From Varanus komodoensis (taxonomy: Eukaryota > Chordata > Lepidosauria > Squamata > Varanidae), in NCBI RefSeq assembly GCF_004798865.1, contig NW_025335317.1, positions 25,012,092 to 25,076,091 on the forward strand: a DNA stretch of 64,000 bases, read 5' to 3'. A program made the position numbers and the translations under genes. Under the pieces are notes generated by a model. The model was not told the origin of the DNA. It worked only from the letters and a program-made list of their open reading frames with translations, and did not search any database. Shown piece after piece: positions 11,400 to 21,868 of this stretch. Positions within the stretch are counted from its first letter, which is position 1, and each line of letters starts with the position of its first letter.

Positions 11400-14300
11400 T
11401 GCTTGCAACACTGCCTTGCACCTGTCCCTTAGGACATCTTCAAGATGCTTTTGGAGGCCACCTCCATATCCTGATTTTGTCTGGTGTGGTAAACAAGTAG
11501 CGAAAACATAATTTGCTCTCTGAGTTTGATGTTGTGGCATTTTCAGAGTGAGACCGGAATACTCCCAATTCAAGGTGAGAGGTCCTGGTCCATTCCAGTG
11601 ATGTGTTATCCCAGGCCAAGTTTCCCAGTTGGAGCAATTTCAGGAGCATTCTTATATACCATGCATGTAACCTATTCAACAAGCAAGATAGAACAGTCTC
11701 AGACAGTTACTCTATCTTTCATCTCCTCTCCTCTCCAAATCAGTTTCTAATATAGTGATATATAACAAGGAAAGAATCATGGCACATTTTTCTCCATGCT
11801 GGTTCCCCATATTCTAGGAATAAAGTCGCCAAATGTGATGAATAATTCAATATGTTAAGCAGGGAATGCATTAAAAAGAGGAATAATGGGGGAAAGTGGT
11901 GTTAAGGCATAGTTGTTTGTGGTGACATGTTTCAAATGCAGAAAAACCTGCAGGGCTTTTTTTCCCTTCTGTTCAACCCAAAGAAAAAGAAATTAGCATA
12001 TTGTTTGTTTAACTGTTACCTTCTCTTGATAAAATTAAAGTTGCAACATGCAACTCTAATGAGTTAGACATTAACTAAGAAACAGTCCCTAAACAAACAG
12101 GCTGCTTAGGAGAGGTATGCACGCATATCCATGCCGCCTTTGGCCTTGTTTACTCAGAAAGGGGTTTCACATTTGTTAAGGTACTTCTAAATAGTCTGAA
12201 AGATGACATTTTATACACAGTGCAATCCAGAACATCACAATTACCAGAAAAGTGAGTTATTTCCTGGGTCTCCAAACCTGCAGGTCTTATTGTCTAGTAA
12301 GAGCAGCCAATATGTCAAGCAACCCATCATGCAGAGAACACAAATATGTGGAAATTCCACAATGACATGCTTCAACAGTCCTCAGTTTACAGCTGTAGTA
12401 GGCAAACTTTTTCAGCTATGAGTCCATCTAGAAATTTGAAAAACTATCTAGGATGCCACCACAACATGGCTGCCATGGAAGCCATGACAAAGGGCAAGCA
12501 ACCTGCTCCAGAGTCTTGGCTGCTCCAAGACAGAGGTAAAAGCTGTGCTCCAACACACTAAACAACTTGGAACCCACAGTTTTCGGCACCAACAGAAGCC
12601 TATTTTACAGGGTTCTTTTACCTGTTTACAGTAGGAGATGGAAGGAACTTTGTGGGTAGCAAAAAATGTGTCCTTGGGCCCATTCTGGTTTAGAGAGCTG
12701 TGAGTTAGGAATGTAAGGATCTGACTTACTGTTGGCCCATTGTGCTCAATATTTCAGTTCCTATCAGTCTCAAGCAGGTTTTAGACTGGCTCATAGGCAG
12801 CCCAACCTGTACAGGTCATGCATGGGACTGCCTGCAAACCACTTGTCCTTGCTTCTGAGCTATGCCCCTTCTGTCTTTGATTCTAGAGGACAAGCCCTTT
12901 CATTTGCAATTCATACATGAATTACATGTGAAAGTGTAGCTCTGTTTCAGCTGGGCTGAGTGCTTGCAGAGTGTGGGATTATGTCTGAATTTCAAACCAT
13001 TGGAGCAGGAGGGGATCAGCTGCTGGTAGGAGGAGGAAGGAAACAAGCAGGAGGGATTGTACATCTGATAGCTCATTTTCACTTAGTAGTACAGAGTCAG
13101 GTTCGGCATGACCTGCCAGAATCTCTCCCATGGATTAGCAATACTGCTCCACTAGGAACACGCTGACCCTACATTCAGCCCTACAGTGAGACTGTTTAAA
13201 GTTCAGTGAACTCAGTGGGAGGACAGTGGCTTCATCTGGTACAGGATTGGAGTTCAATTCCTAAATGACTTCCAACCATTCAACCCCTGCCACCGCTGCA
13301 GGACAACCTGTCTTTTCTCTTCCACATATGCACTAATAATGGGCAATCTAATTACACCTAATAAGCAGAAGGCAATGGAAACCTTCCTATTTCCATGTCC
13401 TCTTTCTGGAACAAATGCTATTGTGACTGCTGCCTTGTCAGGGAAAGGACAACATACCCCACGTATCATTTAAGTCCAGTGTCACGTCCACATCTGCCTC
13501 CCACAGCAGGGGCCTTGGTGCCCTGAAAGAAGCAGCCACGCAACACTGGCAGCACGTGGACTCACAATGGCAATCTTGAAGAAAGTCACGACTGGATGAC
13601 TCATCCTTGACTTGCAACAAATCGGAATTCTACATCTTTGGCGCACTACCACAATGATCAAGGATGAATACAAGAAAGAAACTTGTTTTTCTCTACTGGG
13701 AAGAATATGCGAGAGAGATTTCCAACTGTGGATACAATGAAATGCTCCTTTTGGGGCAACAAATGCAGCCATCAGACTGGCCGACAAAAACAACTCCTGG
13801 AGATTGTTTTCTAAGGGAATAAAATAGACTCCATGCATTTAATGACAATAGAGAATGTGTGGATATGGTGAATTCTCCTTGAATCTATAATAGACTTAAA
13901 ACCTGAAAGCACTGGGCATCCCTGCTTCCTCACACATCTTTGAAGTCTGTTTTTTTAATTGTGTGCTCTTGTTTCAATCTATCATTGCATGCAATTCAAT
14001 TCATAATCAACTGTGCCTTTGTTTTGAAATGAATTCATATTAGCAGTCATTCTTGAACTACTTTATAGCAATTCTCACATATATTATAGGAGAAACAATG
14101 CTTAAAAGCAAAGGAATTTCTACAACAAAGTATAATTAATGAACATGGGGTAACACTACATTGATGGTAGGGTAGGATGCTGACTAATTAGAAGTCATTT
14201 TTAGAAAACTACATTTCAGCAGAGCTGGCCTGGAACATTTTGCAATATAAAGCAGAGCACAAAGTACCATGCCAGTCCCCCCCCCCCCCCAAAAACACAC

Positions 14301-14560
14301 ACTGGCCAAAGTCAAGGGATATAGTATCTTACCACCAAGATGCATTTATTTTTATAGTGCAATGCAAAATCAAACTACAGCAGAAGAAGCAAGGGGGGAA
14401 AAGTTATTTTGGCACCTGAGCAGGAAATGCCACAATCACTTCTATCCCTTTCTAGCGATAAAAATATAACAATAATAAATTAAATAAATGTTTGCTGCCC
14501 TTTTATGGTACTTGGAATCTACTGCCTGAAGCAGCCATCTCCCTTTCTCCATGATGCTAC
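11400..14560. other. Non-coding DNA, no recognised gene
   Basis: No exon or family is recognised across most of this stretch. A poly-C run of 14 lies at 14277-14290. The block at about 11960-12200 is AT-rich, has no simple repeats and contains homeodomain- and forkhead-like words (attaac, tgtttgttta, tgtttac); it could be a conserved non-coding element, but this is a guess. The 13240-13830 minus-strand frames, up to 118 codons, show no domain that I know. Confidence 0.45.
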
Positions 14561-14564
14561 AGTT

Positions 14565-14835
14565 GTGTGATAGCCATTCAATCTGTTCTGGATGGGGGTG
14601 CAGTTTCCCTAAAGGACCAGGTTTATAGTTTTGGGATGCTCCTGGACCCAGAGTTGCCACTTGAGGCACAAACGGGCTCTGTGGCATGAAGCACCTTTTA
14701 TCAGCTGAAGCTGCTGTGCCAACTGCAGCCCTATCTGGACAGAGAAAACCTAGCTACAGTTATCCATGCTCTGGTAATCTCTTGTATAGATTACTGCAAT
14801 GTATTGTATGTGGAGATACCTTTGAGAACAGGCGA
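14565..14835 (+). mobile_element. L2 LINE, 5' part of a split copy
   Basis: Plus-strand translation, over more than one frame, gives L2 RT C-terminal blocks. These are a GCSFPKGPG..DAPGP-type segment near 14600-14660 and LQPYLDRENLATVIHALVISCIDYCNVLYVEIPL near 14725-14825, which matches the L2 pattern ATVIHALVTSRLDYCNALY. The sequence is interrupted near 14835 by an L1 fragment in opposite orientation and resumes at about 15655. The copy is 5'-truncated and frame-broken. Confidence 0.8.
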
Positions 14836-15654
14836 GAAACCTATGTCTATTTGAGTGGAAAGTATACTTAGCAGAAGTTGAATTTTGTGTCTCCAAGCAT
14901 CTGTCAGTCTGAATTCTTCAAATATATTAAAACAAGACTTTGGAAGTATCCTCCTACCTTTCTTCTCCTTAGTCTCACTCTTATGGTCTATTTTTTTATC
15001 TACGATTGCCTTGAAGTCTCCCATTAAGCACAGAGTTTGATAATCCATTTGCAAAAGTAGAGTATGTAGTTTTTGGTAGAACACTTCCTGGTGATCATTT
15101 GGAGCATAAATCGCCACCAAAAGCACCTTTTTGAGTTTCAATGTGACTTCAGCCAACAGAATTCTACCATGTTCATCTGCTAAGATATATTTGGGGTCTA
15201 ATTTTTCCTTGATGTATAATGCTAAACCTCTTTTCTTTTGGTGAGCAGAAGATATAAATAACTTTCCAAGTTTTGGACATTCCAGAAGTTTACTATGTTG
15301 TTTCTTGATGTGTGTTTCTTGTAGACAAATTACATCAAACTTCAATTTTTGAAGTTGAGAGAAGGTCCTTCTCCTCTTAGAGGGTGCGTTTAGTCCATTT
15401 ACATTCAAAGAGAATAGTGTGATTCTTCCTTCCATTTTAAAAGCCATGTTTGTAAGATAAATATTCTACCCTTTCTCTTTTCTTTTGGTTCCGGTGTCTG
15501 TACATCTTGTTGATCTGTAGTCGCTATTTCTCCTTCTTCAGGGTGATAGGTTGTTACATCCATTGCTTCGACATCTTTCCCTCCTCCTTTTTGTACAGCC
15601 GATTCTTCATCTTCAAATCTTCAAACAGGGCATAGAGATTGTTAACAGGGAATG
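14836..15654 (-). mobile_element. L1 internal fragment lodged in an L2
   Basis: On the minus strand the piece runs from the end of ORF1 (acidic KMKNRLYKKEEGK-type tail, about 15555-15650) through the inter-ORF gap into the ORF2 endonuclease. It stops near 14838 in the middle of that domain. It has neither a 5' UTR nor a 3' end, so it is not a simple 5'-truncated insertion. It separates the two halves of an L2 copy. The edges are set by where L2-like coding stops and resumes. Confidence 0.78.
14838..15447 (-). pseudogene. L1 ORF2 N-terminal endonuclease fragment
   Basis: The frame opens MAFKMEGRITLFSLNVNGLN, the usual L1 ORF2 start. It continues through the APE-type endonuclease: the first catalytic Asn in SLNVNGLN, the Glu in ICLQETH, RGLALYIKEKLDPKYIL, and LLVAIYAPNDHQ. 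The usual GDFN motif is written GDFK, so a conserved Asn has become Lys. After about 200 codons the frame slips and the domain is cut before its SDH end. In a live element this domain nicks target DNA to prime reverse transcription; here it is a relic. Confidence 0.88.
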
Positions 15655-16205
15655 GCTCATGAGAACACATCATGCCAGTCCTCTTCCACTTCCACTGACT
15701 GCCAGTTGAAGACCAATTCAAAATGCCAGTACTAACATTCAAAGTCCTAAAATAGCTTGGTCAGGTTATCAGAAGGATTGCCTCCATATGTACCTACCTG
15801 GACTCTGAGGTCATCTTTGGGGATCCTTCTCCAGGAACCCCTTCCAAAGGAAGTGAGGCAGGTGGCTACCACAGGAAAGGCCTTTTCAGCTGTGAAACTC
15901 CAATTTTGGAAAGAGCTCCATAAAGAGGTACACCTGGTGCCTACTTTATATTCTTTTAGGTACCAGGTGAAGAGCTTTTTATTTTCCCAGTATTTTAATG
16001 GTTGAACTTTTTACCTTTGCTTTTATATAGTCCATTTTAGCCTATACTGAATCCATGGTTCTATGCAGAATCATAGCAATTGCTATTGCTATTATGGTTT
16101 GTTCTTTTAAATTAATTTGTATGTATGTTTTAAACTTTTATAAACCACCTAGAGAGGCAATTGGGCAATAGAAAAATTAATTAATTGATTAAATAAATAA
16201 ATAAA
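15655..16205 (+). mobile_element. L2 LINE, 3' part of the split copy
   Basis: The L2 resumes with a LFHFH..LPVEDQFKMPVLTFKVLK-like block (about 15680-15750). It runs through the C-terminal PYVPTWTLRSSL..PLPKEVRQVATTGKAFSAVKLQFWKELHKEV block to YSFRYQVKSFLFSQYF (about 15785-16000), then an AT-rich 3' UTR. It ends in the L2-type tail: aaaccacctagagaggcaat, then a taaataaa repeat at 16190-16205. The 3' end of L2 is recognised by its own RT, so this is the true terminus. Confidence 0.85.
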
Positions 16206-16441
16206 ATGACATCAGGTCATAGGATTGCACCTGAAAATGGCAAAATAATGTCTGTTATTTCTGGACTATCTTCCAACGCTAGGTGGAACAATGTGAGGAA
16301 GTTCAATTAGCTCCTTAATTTTCTTCCTTAAAACCAATTTACATTCAACATGTATTACCAGAAGTGCCACTAGAAATGCCAGAGATGTGGGTATATCATT
16401 GTGACAATGGACACAATCACATTTTATTTATTTAATGCATT

Positions 16442-16823
16442 AGAAACCTATTGTGGGCATGATTCTACATGTAATTGCGGCAAGGATTGCATTTGCCCAA
16501 CATTGGAGGAGTGAAGAACCACCTACCAACAAACTGATTTTAAAAAAGATCTTGGACTGTGCCAAAATGGACAGAGACTTTGTCTCTGAAGGAGAAAGAG
16601 GATAAATACTTCTATCAAACTGGGAATTCTTTTTATTATTGGCTAGAGAAACAGGACTATGCATAGACTTAAATATGTTTATGGATTACCATAAAAAAAA
16701 AGTACGGGGGGCTGACCCAGTATGTCTGATGTTTCTGATGATTGATTATTTTTAGTTTCTTTTTGTTAGTTATTAGAAAAAATAATAATAAAACTTACTT
16801 TAAAAAAAAGAAACCGATTGTGG
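16442..16823 (+). mobile_element. Short L1 3' end with 15-bp target duplication
   Basis: The element occupies 16457-16808 between direct repeats at 16442-16456 (agaaacctattgtgg) and 16809-16823 (same except one base). It holds the last part of ORF2 (an ILHVIAARIAFAQHW-like start, then KKILDCAKMDRDF, broken frames) and the 3' UTR with ggggggctgacccagtatgtc. It ends in an A-rich tail. This is a typical severely 5'-truncated L1 insertion. The 3' UTR matches that of the 17.4 kb L1, so both came from one subfamily. Confidence 0.9.
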
Positions 16824-17421
16824 TCTTTTTGCACCGTTTATCTGTTTTTATTGTTAGTCTGATTTTATAACATTCTTCCAGCACTTTATAAATTCCTAAG
16901 GGCCAAAGAAGTGTCTAGATATTTCAGTATCTCCTTTTCGTTTGAAACAGGCAATTTCAGGAATAAGAAATTATAGCAGTCCTGTGACTGTTGAAAAATG
17001 TAAAGTTTGGAGCCAAGTAATGGAAATGCAAAAGGAAATGGAAATGTTATTGCGCAGAGTGATCATATAAAGATAACAGTTTTCACAGGGAGAAAAGCTT
17101 ATTTCAAAAAAATAACAAACACTTAAATAATTAAGCAGCTGATTAGGAGATAATGTTTTCCCACATAATAAGGGAGCTTTTAATGGAACACAAAGATAGC
17201 AAATATGAATTGATTATGAAATAGTAACAAATAGGGTTGTGTGCAAAAGAAAACTGCTCAGCTAGAGATGCATTTTATATTTCCATGTAACTTGCTGTAT
17301 TTACAACTTTCCGTTCATCTTTGTAGCACAAGAACCACAAAAAAGTAACTTATGAAGACTCACATGTAAAAACTGTGAAAAGAGTGATGCTATGGCTCCT
17401 AGATAACATGTAGAGGACCAC
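16824..17421. other. Unique-looking AT-rich DNA between two L1s
   Basis: No gene or repeat is recognised. 16975-17230 is free of simple repeats and contains octamer- and homeodomain-like words (atgcaaa, aataattaag, gattaggagataat), which makes it a candidate conserved non-coding element. Nothing in this single sequence proves it. Confidence 0.4.
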
Positions 17422-19503
17422 AGGATAATCTGGATTCCACTCAAATGGAGTTTGGTGGAAAAGGTATGAATGCGATAGCAAGCATCTATCAAAGACAATC
17501 AGCCAGGATTTTAATTAATGGAGAACTGACAAGGGCTATAGCGATACAAAAGGGTACAAGGCAAGGATGCCCGTTGTCACCCCTGTTGTTCATTCTGACT
17601 TTAGAGGTGTTGAATAGAAATATCAGGGATGACGAGGACATTAAAGGTACTAGAATTAGGAATGAAAGTTATAAATTGCAAGCATTCGCAGATGATTTGG
17701 TCTTCATAACGGAGGAACCCTTTGTAACAATGCCTAAACTTTTACAACAGATTGAAGAATATGGTGAGGTTATGGGGATGAAAATAAAGAAAGAAAAAAC
17801 GAAAGTCCTAGTTAAAAACCTTACGCAAGATCAGAAAAAGAGACTCCAGGAACAAGTAGACTTGCAGATTGTTAAAAAGGTTAAATACTTGGGAATCTAT
17901 CTTACAGCTAAATGTACCACTTTGAAAGAAGATAATTACAATAAATTATTGAAGGATATTAAAGGTGATCTGGAAAAATGAGCCAATTTACAATTGTCTT
18001 TGATGGGAAGAACAGCACTTGTTAAAATGAATATACTACCAAAACTCTTGTTTTTGTTCCAAATGATTCCCGTAAAAATTGATAAAACATGTTTTGATGA
18101 TTTAAACTCTCAAATTTCAAGATTTATTTGGAGAAAAAAGAAACCAAGGATTAAATTAAAAATGCTTCAGGAAACCAAAAAGAACGGTGGTTTTGGTCTT
18201 CCTGATTGGATGTTGTACTATCAAGTGTCTATTTTAACTTCGCTAAAAGAATGGGTAACCTTGCCAAACAAGAGAATTTTGTATCTTGAGGGTCATGATT
18301 TGCAAATGGGTTGGCATGCTTATATGTGGTACGAGAAGGTTAAGTCACATGGGACTTTTTTAAGCCACTTTATTAGAAGATCATTAATGTCAGTGTGGGA
18401 AAAGTTAAAGTCAAAATTGTATAATAAATTACCAAGATGGCTTTCACCCATTGAAGCTTTTGTGTATCCAAATGCACTGAACTTTGAAGGGATCATAAGA
18501 TATGACGATATTTTGGATAAGGATGGAGGCCTGAAACTAAATCAAGACATACAAGAACAGGGACTCAATATCTCTTGGTGGTATAAGGTGCAGATGCAAT
18601 CAAGATATGCTAAAGATTGTAAAATATGGGGGTTTTATAAAAATTTAACAGCGTTTGATCAAGTTATGCTAAAAACAGATGAGAAAATGATTAAAAGAAT
18701 ATATGATTTCTTACTTGACAGGAAAATGGAAGGGGAACAGGTTAAGGAAACTACGATAACATGGGCACAAAATTTTGGATATAATATTGAATTAGAAAAG
18801 TGGCAAAAGCTATGGGAGAGAAATATTAAGGTAACATTAGCAACTTTGTATAAAGAAAATTAAATAAAATGTTCTATAGATGCTATTTGTCACCAAGTCG
18901 ATCAGCTAAGATGTTTCCAAATATGTCAAATGGATGTTGGAAATGTAAACATAAAGTGGGTACTTTTTACCATATGTGGTGGACCTGTGAAAATGCGAAA
19001 AAGTATTGGATTAAAATACATAAATGGCTTGAAGAAATGCTACAAAAACTCTTAGCTTTTAAACCTGAAATTTTCTTGTTGGGCATCATACCGGAAGATA
19101 TTAGCAAACAAGAAATGTATTTGATTTAATCATGGCGGCAAGGAATGCGCTTGCTCAATACTGGAAGAGTGAGGAATTACCCACCGATAAATTGAGTTTA
19201 AAAAAGATTCTGGACTGTGCAGAAATTGACAGATTGACTCTATCACTGAAGGAGAAAGAAGATACTGACTTCTATCAAACTTGGGACCTTTTTTATGATT
19301 GGCTGAGAAACGGGAGTTGGCTTAGATTTAAAGATGTTCTTAAATTTTTATAAATCAATTTGAATATGACTATAGAATGTTAAAAAGATATGTAGTAGGG
19401 GGCTGACCCAGTACGTCCGATGTATTTGATGATTGATGTTTTTAGTTTTAGTTTAAAATCTGAATAAAAATCTTTCTTTAAAAAAAGGATAATCTGGATT
19501 CCA
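17422..19503 (+). mobile_element. 5'-truncated L1 with perfect 18-bp target duplication
   Basis: Direct repeats of aggataatctggattcca flank the element at 17422-17439 and 19486-19503 with no mismatch. Between them lie the C-terminal two thirds of ORF2 (RT core onward), a 3' UTR from about 19354 with gggggctgacccagtacgtc, and a short A tail. The 5' end is cut within the RT domain, as is common for L1. The perfect duplication points to a relatively recent insertion compared with the other LINEs here, although the frame already has several breaks. Confidence 0.96.
17440..19353 (+). pseudogene. L1 ORF2 remnant: RT core to C-terminus
   Basis: Translation gives the RT motifs RILINGELTRAIAIQKGTRQGCPLSPLLFILTLEVL and the catalytic FADD in LQAFADDLVF (about 17680-17700). 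The thumb and C-terminal region follow, then the CCHC knuckle CWKCKHKVGTFYHMWWTC (about 18935-18990), and the C-terminal IALAQYWK-like end. One in-frame stop interrupts the frame at 17979-17981, most simply a TGG-to-TGA change. Two frame slips follow, near 18861 and 19128. The protein would be the reverse transcriptase part of L1; this copy lacks the endonuclease and cannot be active. Confidence 0.95.
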
Positions 19504-20900
19504 GATCTGAAGTCAAATTCAGTCTTGGAAAAGTAATCATGGAGAGGAGGTACAGGGGGCACGGGAGACTGGGTCCACCAGCACATCATACCTTACCTCT
19601 CCTTTCAAAGCACTGCAGCTGCGTGACTGAAAATGGCCATCTAGCCGAAATGCTGCATGGGACATGCGGGGAGAAAGAAAGCTGCAGTCTCTGTCCGTTC
19701 CATTGGAAACTGTGTAACCCCAATTAAGTCCTGCTTTAAAATTGGGGAGAGGGTTGAAAATAGAGTAGACCCTTGAATATCTGCTTTGTAGCAGAATTCT
19801 CAGGGTTTGGGGGGCCATCATGCATCCCAAGTGACCCCTCTGTTTTATAGGTGTCTCTGAAGTGCTAGTACCTTGGGAAGATGAAAGAATTCATTTACAA
19901 GGGGAATTATTTGACAGATTATCTGATTCATCAATCTGGAAACAATTTTTAAGGTGAGATTTCTAAAAATTTAAAACATTTCTTCTGGGCAGGAAATTAT
20001 ATAGGTATGGATATATGCCTGCATAACTGGCTGCAAGAGACCTCTCTCTGTGCTACTTAGAATCAGTTGTGATTCGGAATGGGGAATGAGAAAGCCTGAA
20101 ATTCCTCTTGTCCATGACCAGTTCATTTTATTTCCATATGGTCTCAGACTAATGCACAAACCTCTCTATTTCTTTCCCGGCCATCTGCATTTATATTTGT
20201 AAAGGCCACTTTCAATCTCATTTGCATGGCCTTCTTGCCTCTTGGTATACACATCTCCCATCTTCATTAGAAGGAGTTGAGACAAATACAAATAGCTTGA
20301 CTGCCAGTCCATTAAAACAAGGGAAAACAGCAACTCACTTTCTAAGGACAGTTGTGTGAATCCAGCTAAGACAGGAGAGAGGAAGCTCTTTCCACCAAGG
20401 TACTGAATTTGGTTTTGGTATCTTTCTAAGCTGGGTGGAGCTGATAACAAGGCATCTGGGCTGTGGGCAGAAGGACTGGAGGAAAAAAAGAAACATGTAT
20501 AAGAATGTTGTAACTTAAAGCTCTTCGTGCCAGTAATTAAGTCTTAGGGGAGATATTTCAACCTTGCAGAATGGGAAAAACTAAGCAAAAGCTGAGAAAC
20601 CATCGGATGATTAAGGGCTGGTAAAAAGGGGGTTAGGCCATCAGAGGAACTCTGAATGACACCCAAAGAGGCCCCCACTCCTGAAGTAAGAGGTTAAAAA
20701 AGTAATCAAGTTCCAACAGGGATGTACAAATCAGCAAACTCAGACTCACTGAAGTTCTCCAAATTCCATCTCAAAGCTCATTCCACCTGAAGTCCCTATT
20801 GGATTGCAAGCACTATACACATTCTTCTCCCATTGACTGAAGTGTATGTGTGCACAATCTTCAAACTTATGCATTATTTGTGTGCATTGATGTGTTCCTG
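19504..20900. other. Non-coding DNA, no recognised gene
   Basis: No exon or repeat family is recognised. Positions 20528-20548 match 9602-9622 exactly in inverted orientation, a hint of an unrecognised dispersed repeat. The 19539-19830 frames on both strands are chance products of a GC-richer patch. Confidence 0.5.
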
Positions 20901-20904
20901 ACAG

Positions 20905-21215
20905 AAATATGAAAAAATGGATCCTTGATCAAATTCAGTCAGAACTTTCCCTGGAAGCAAGGGAACAAAGGTTGGAACAAAGGCTATCGTACTTCAGGCA
21001 CATCATTAGATGGCAAGACTCACTAAAGAAGACAATATTGCTAGGGAAAATTCAAGGCGGAAGAAGGAGGCAAAGGCCAAATATGAGATGGATCAATTCC
21101 ACAAAGGAAGGCACAGCCTTGAGTTTACAAGAGCTGAGGAAGACTGGCAAGGATGGGCATTTTGGAGCGGAGTCATTCATAGGATCATCATAAGTTGAGG
21201 ACTGCTCTATAGCAC
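20905..21215 (+). mobile_element. Decayed RTE/Bov-B-like LINE 3' end
   Basis: The 94-codon frame at 20909-21193 reads KKWILDQIQSELSLEAREQ, then RLSYFRHIIRWQDSLKKTILLGKIQGGRRRQRPNMRWI, then EGTALSLQELRKTGKDG. This is the C-terminal pattern of RTE/Bov-B-type ORF2 (LxxFGHxxRRxDSLEKTxxLGxxxGxRRRGRPxMRW). The tail tcataggatcatcataagt precedes the end. Two relatives lie at 37080-37345 and 59515-59715. Placement within RTE is by pattern only. Confidence 0.75.
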
Positions 21216-21747
21216 ATACCAACAAAATTTTTCAAATGTATGTGTGCTGCTGAATATATATTTTTGGTCCATGAATTGCATTGGAAGCTCAGAAGTTATT
21301 GGACTTCAACTACAGATTCTGTCTGAATCCATGTTCAGTCCACAAGCTGCAAACTGCAGAAATCCTGATAGTAGATGGGAGGAAACAAATTTCTCACACA
21401 TCCTAAAGATCTGAGGATGTGGCAACTGCCTTATGGATACTGACAGTATAAGCACAAAATAGCCTGTCAATTCAAAAAGCCTTAAAAATCACAGAGGTTG
21501 GGGAAGGAGTGCTCACCCTATATTAAGGTGAGTATTGTGGACGTGGTATGAGCACCCATGGTATGAACACAGTATTTTCAATACTTGTCAGCATCTCTGG
21601 TTCCTTCCCATGTTACATGGCAGAAAAACTGGGTGGCTTTGAGTGCGTGCTAGGTGAACCAGCACAGCAAATTCAGCTTTCCTGAGAAGTATATCTATAG
21701 GGTACATACATTTGCTAAAATATATGTGTTGCACTGATGTACTCTGT
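21216..21747. other. Non-coding DNA, no recognised gene
   Basis: No gene, simple repeat or family is recognised. Confidence 0.5.
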
Positions 21748-21868
21748 TGTAGGTGTGGACAACCTGTGCCCCTCCAGACATGGGGCCTTTCATCAGCACT
21801 ATCAGTGGTAAAAGATGATGGAAGCTGTAGGCCAAAACATCTGGAAGGACACAACTTGCCCACCTCTG
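21748..21868. mobile_element. Non-autonomous hAT-like MITE, second copy
   Basis: The ends read taggtgtggacaacctgtg and the complement of cacaacttgcccacctctg, an imperfect terminal inverted repeat of about 19 bp. The interior has gcccctccagaca and catctggaagg in inverted positions. It matches the element at 2878-2998 in length and layout. The flanking 8-mers agree poorly, so the insertion is old. Confidence 0.62.

Noticed and set aside
13482-13838. 118-codon minus-strand frame as a possible exon or processed pseudogene
   Set aside because: No family similarity could be seen, and there is no poly-A tail or target duplication around it.
14836-16823. Twin-priming inversion linking the minus-strand L1 fragment to the plus-strand L1 at 16457-16808
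   Set aside because: The two L1 pieces are separated by the rest of the L2 and about 250 bp of other sequence, and the 16457-16808 copy has its own target duplication that excludes the fragment.
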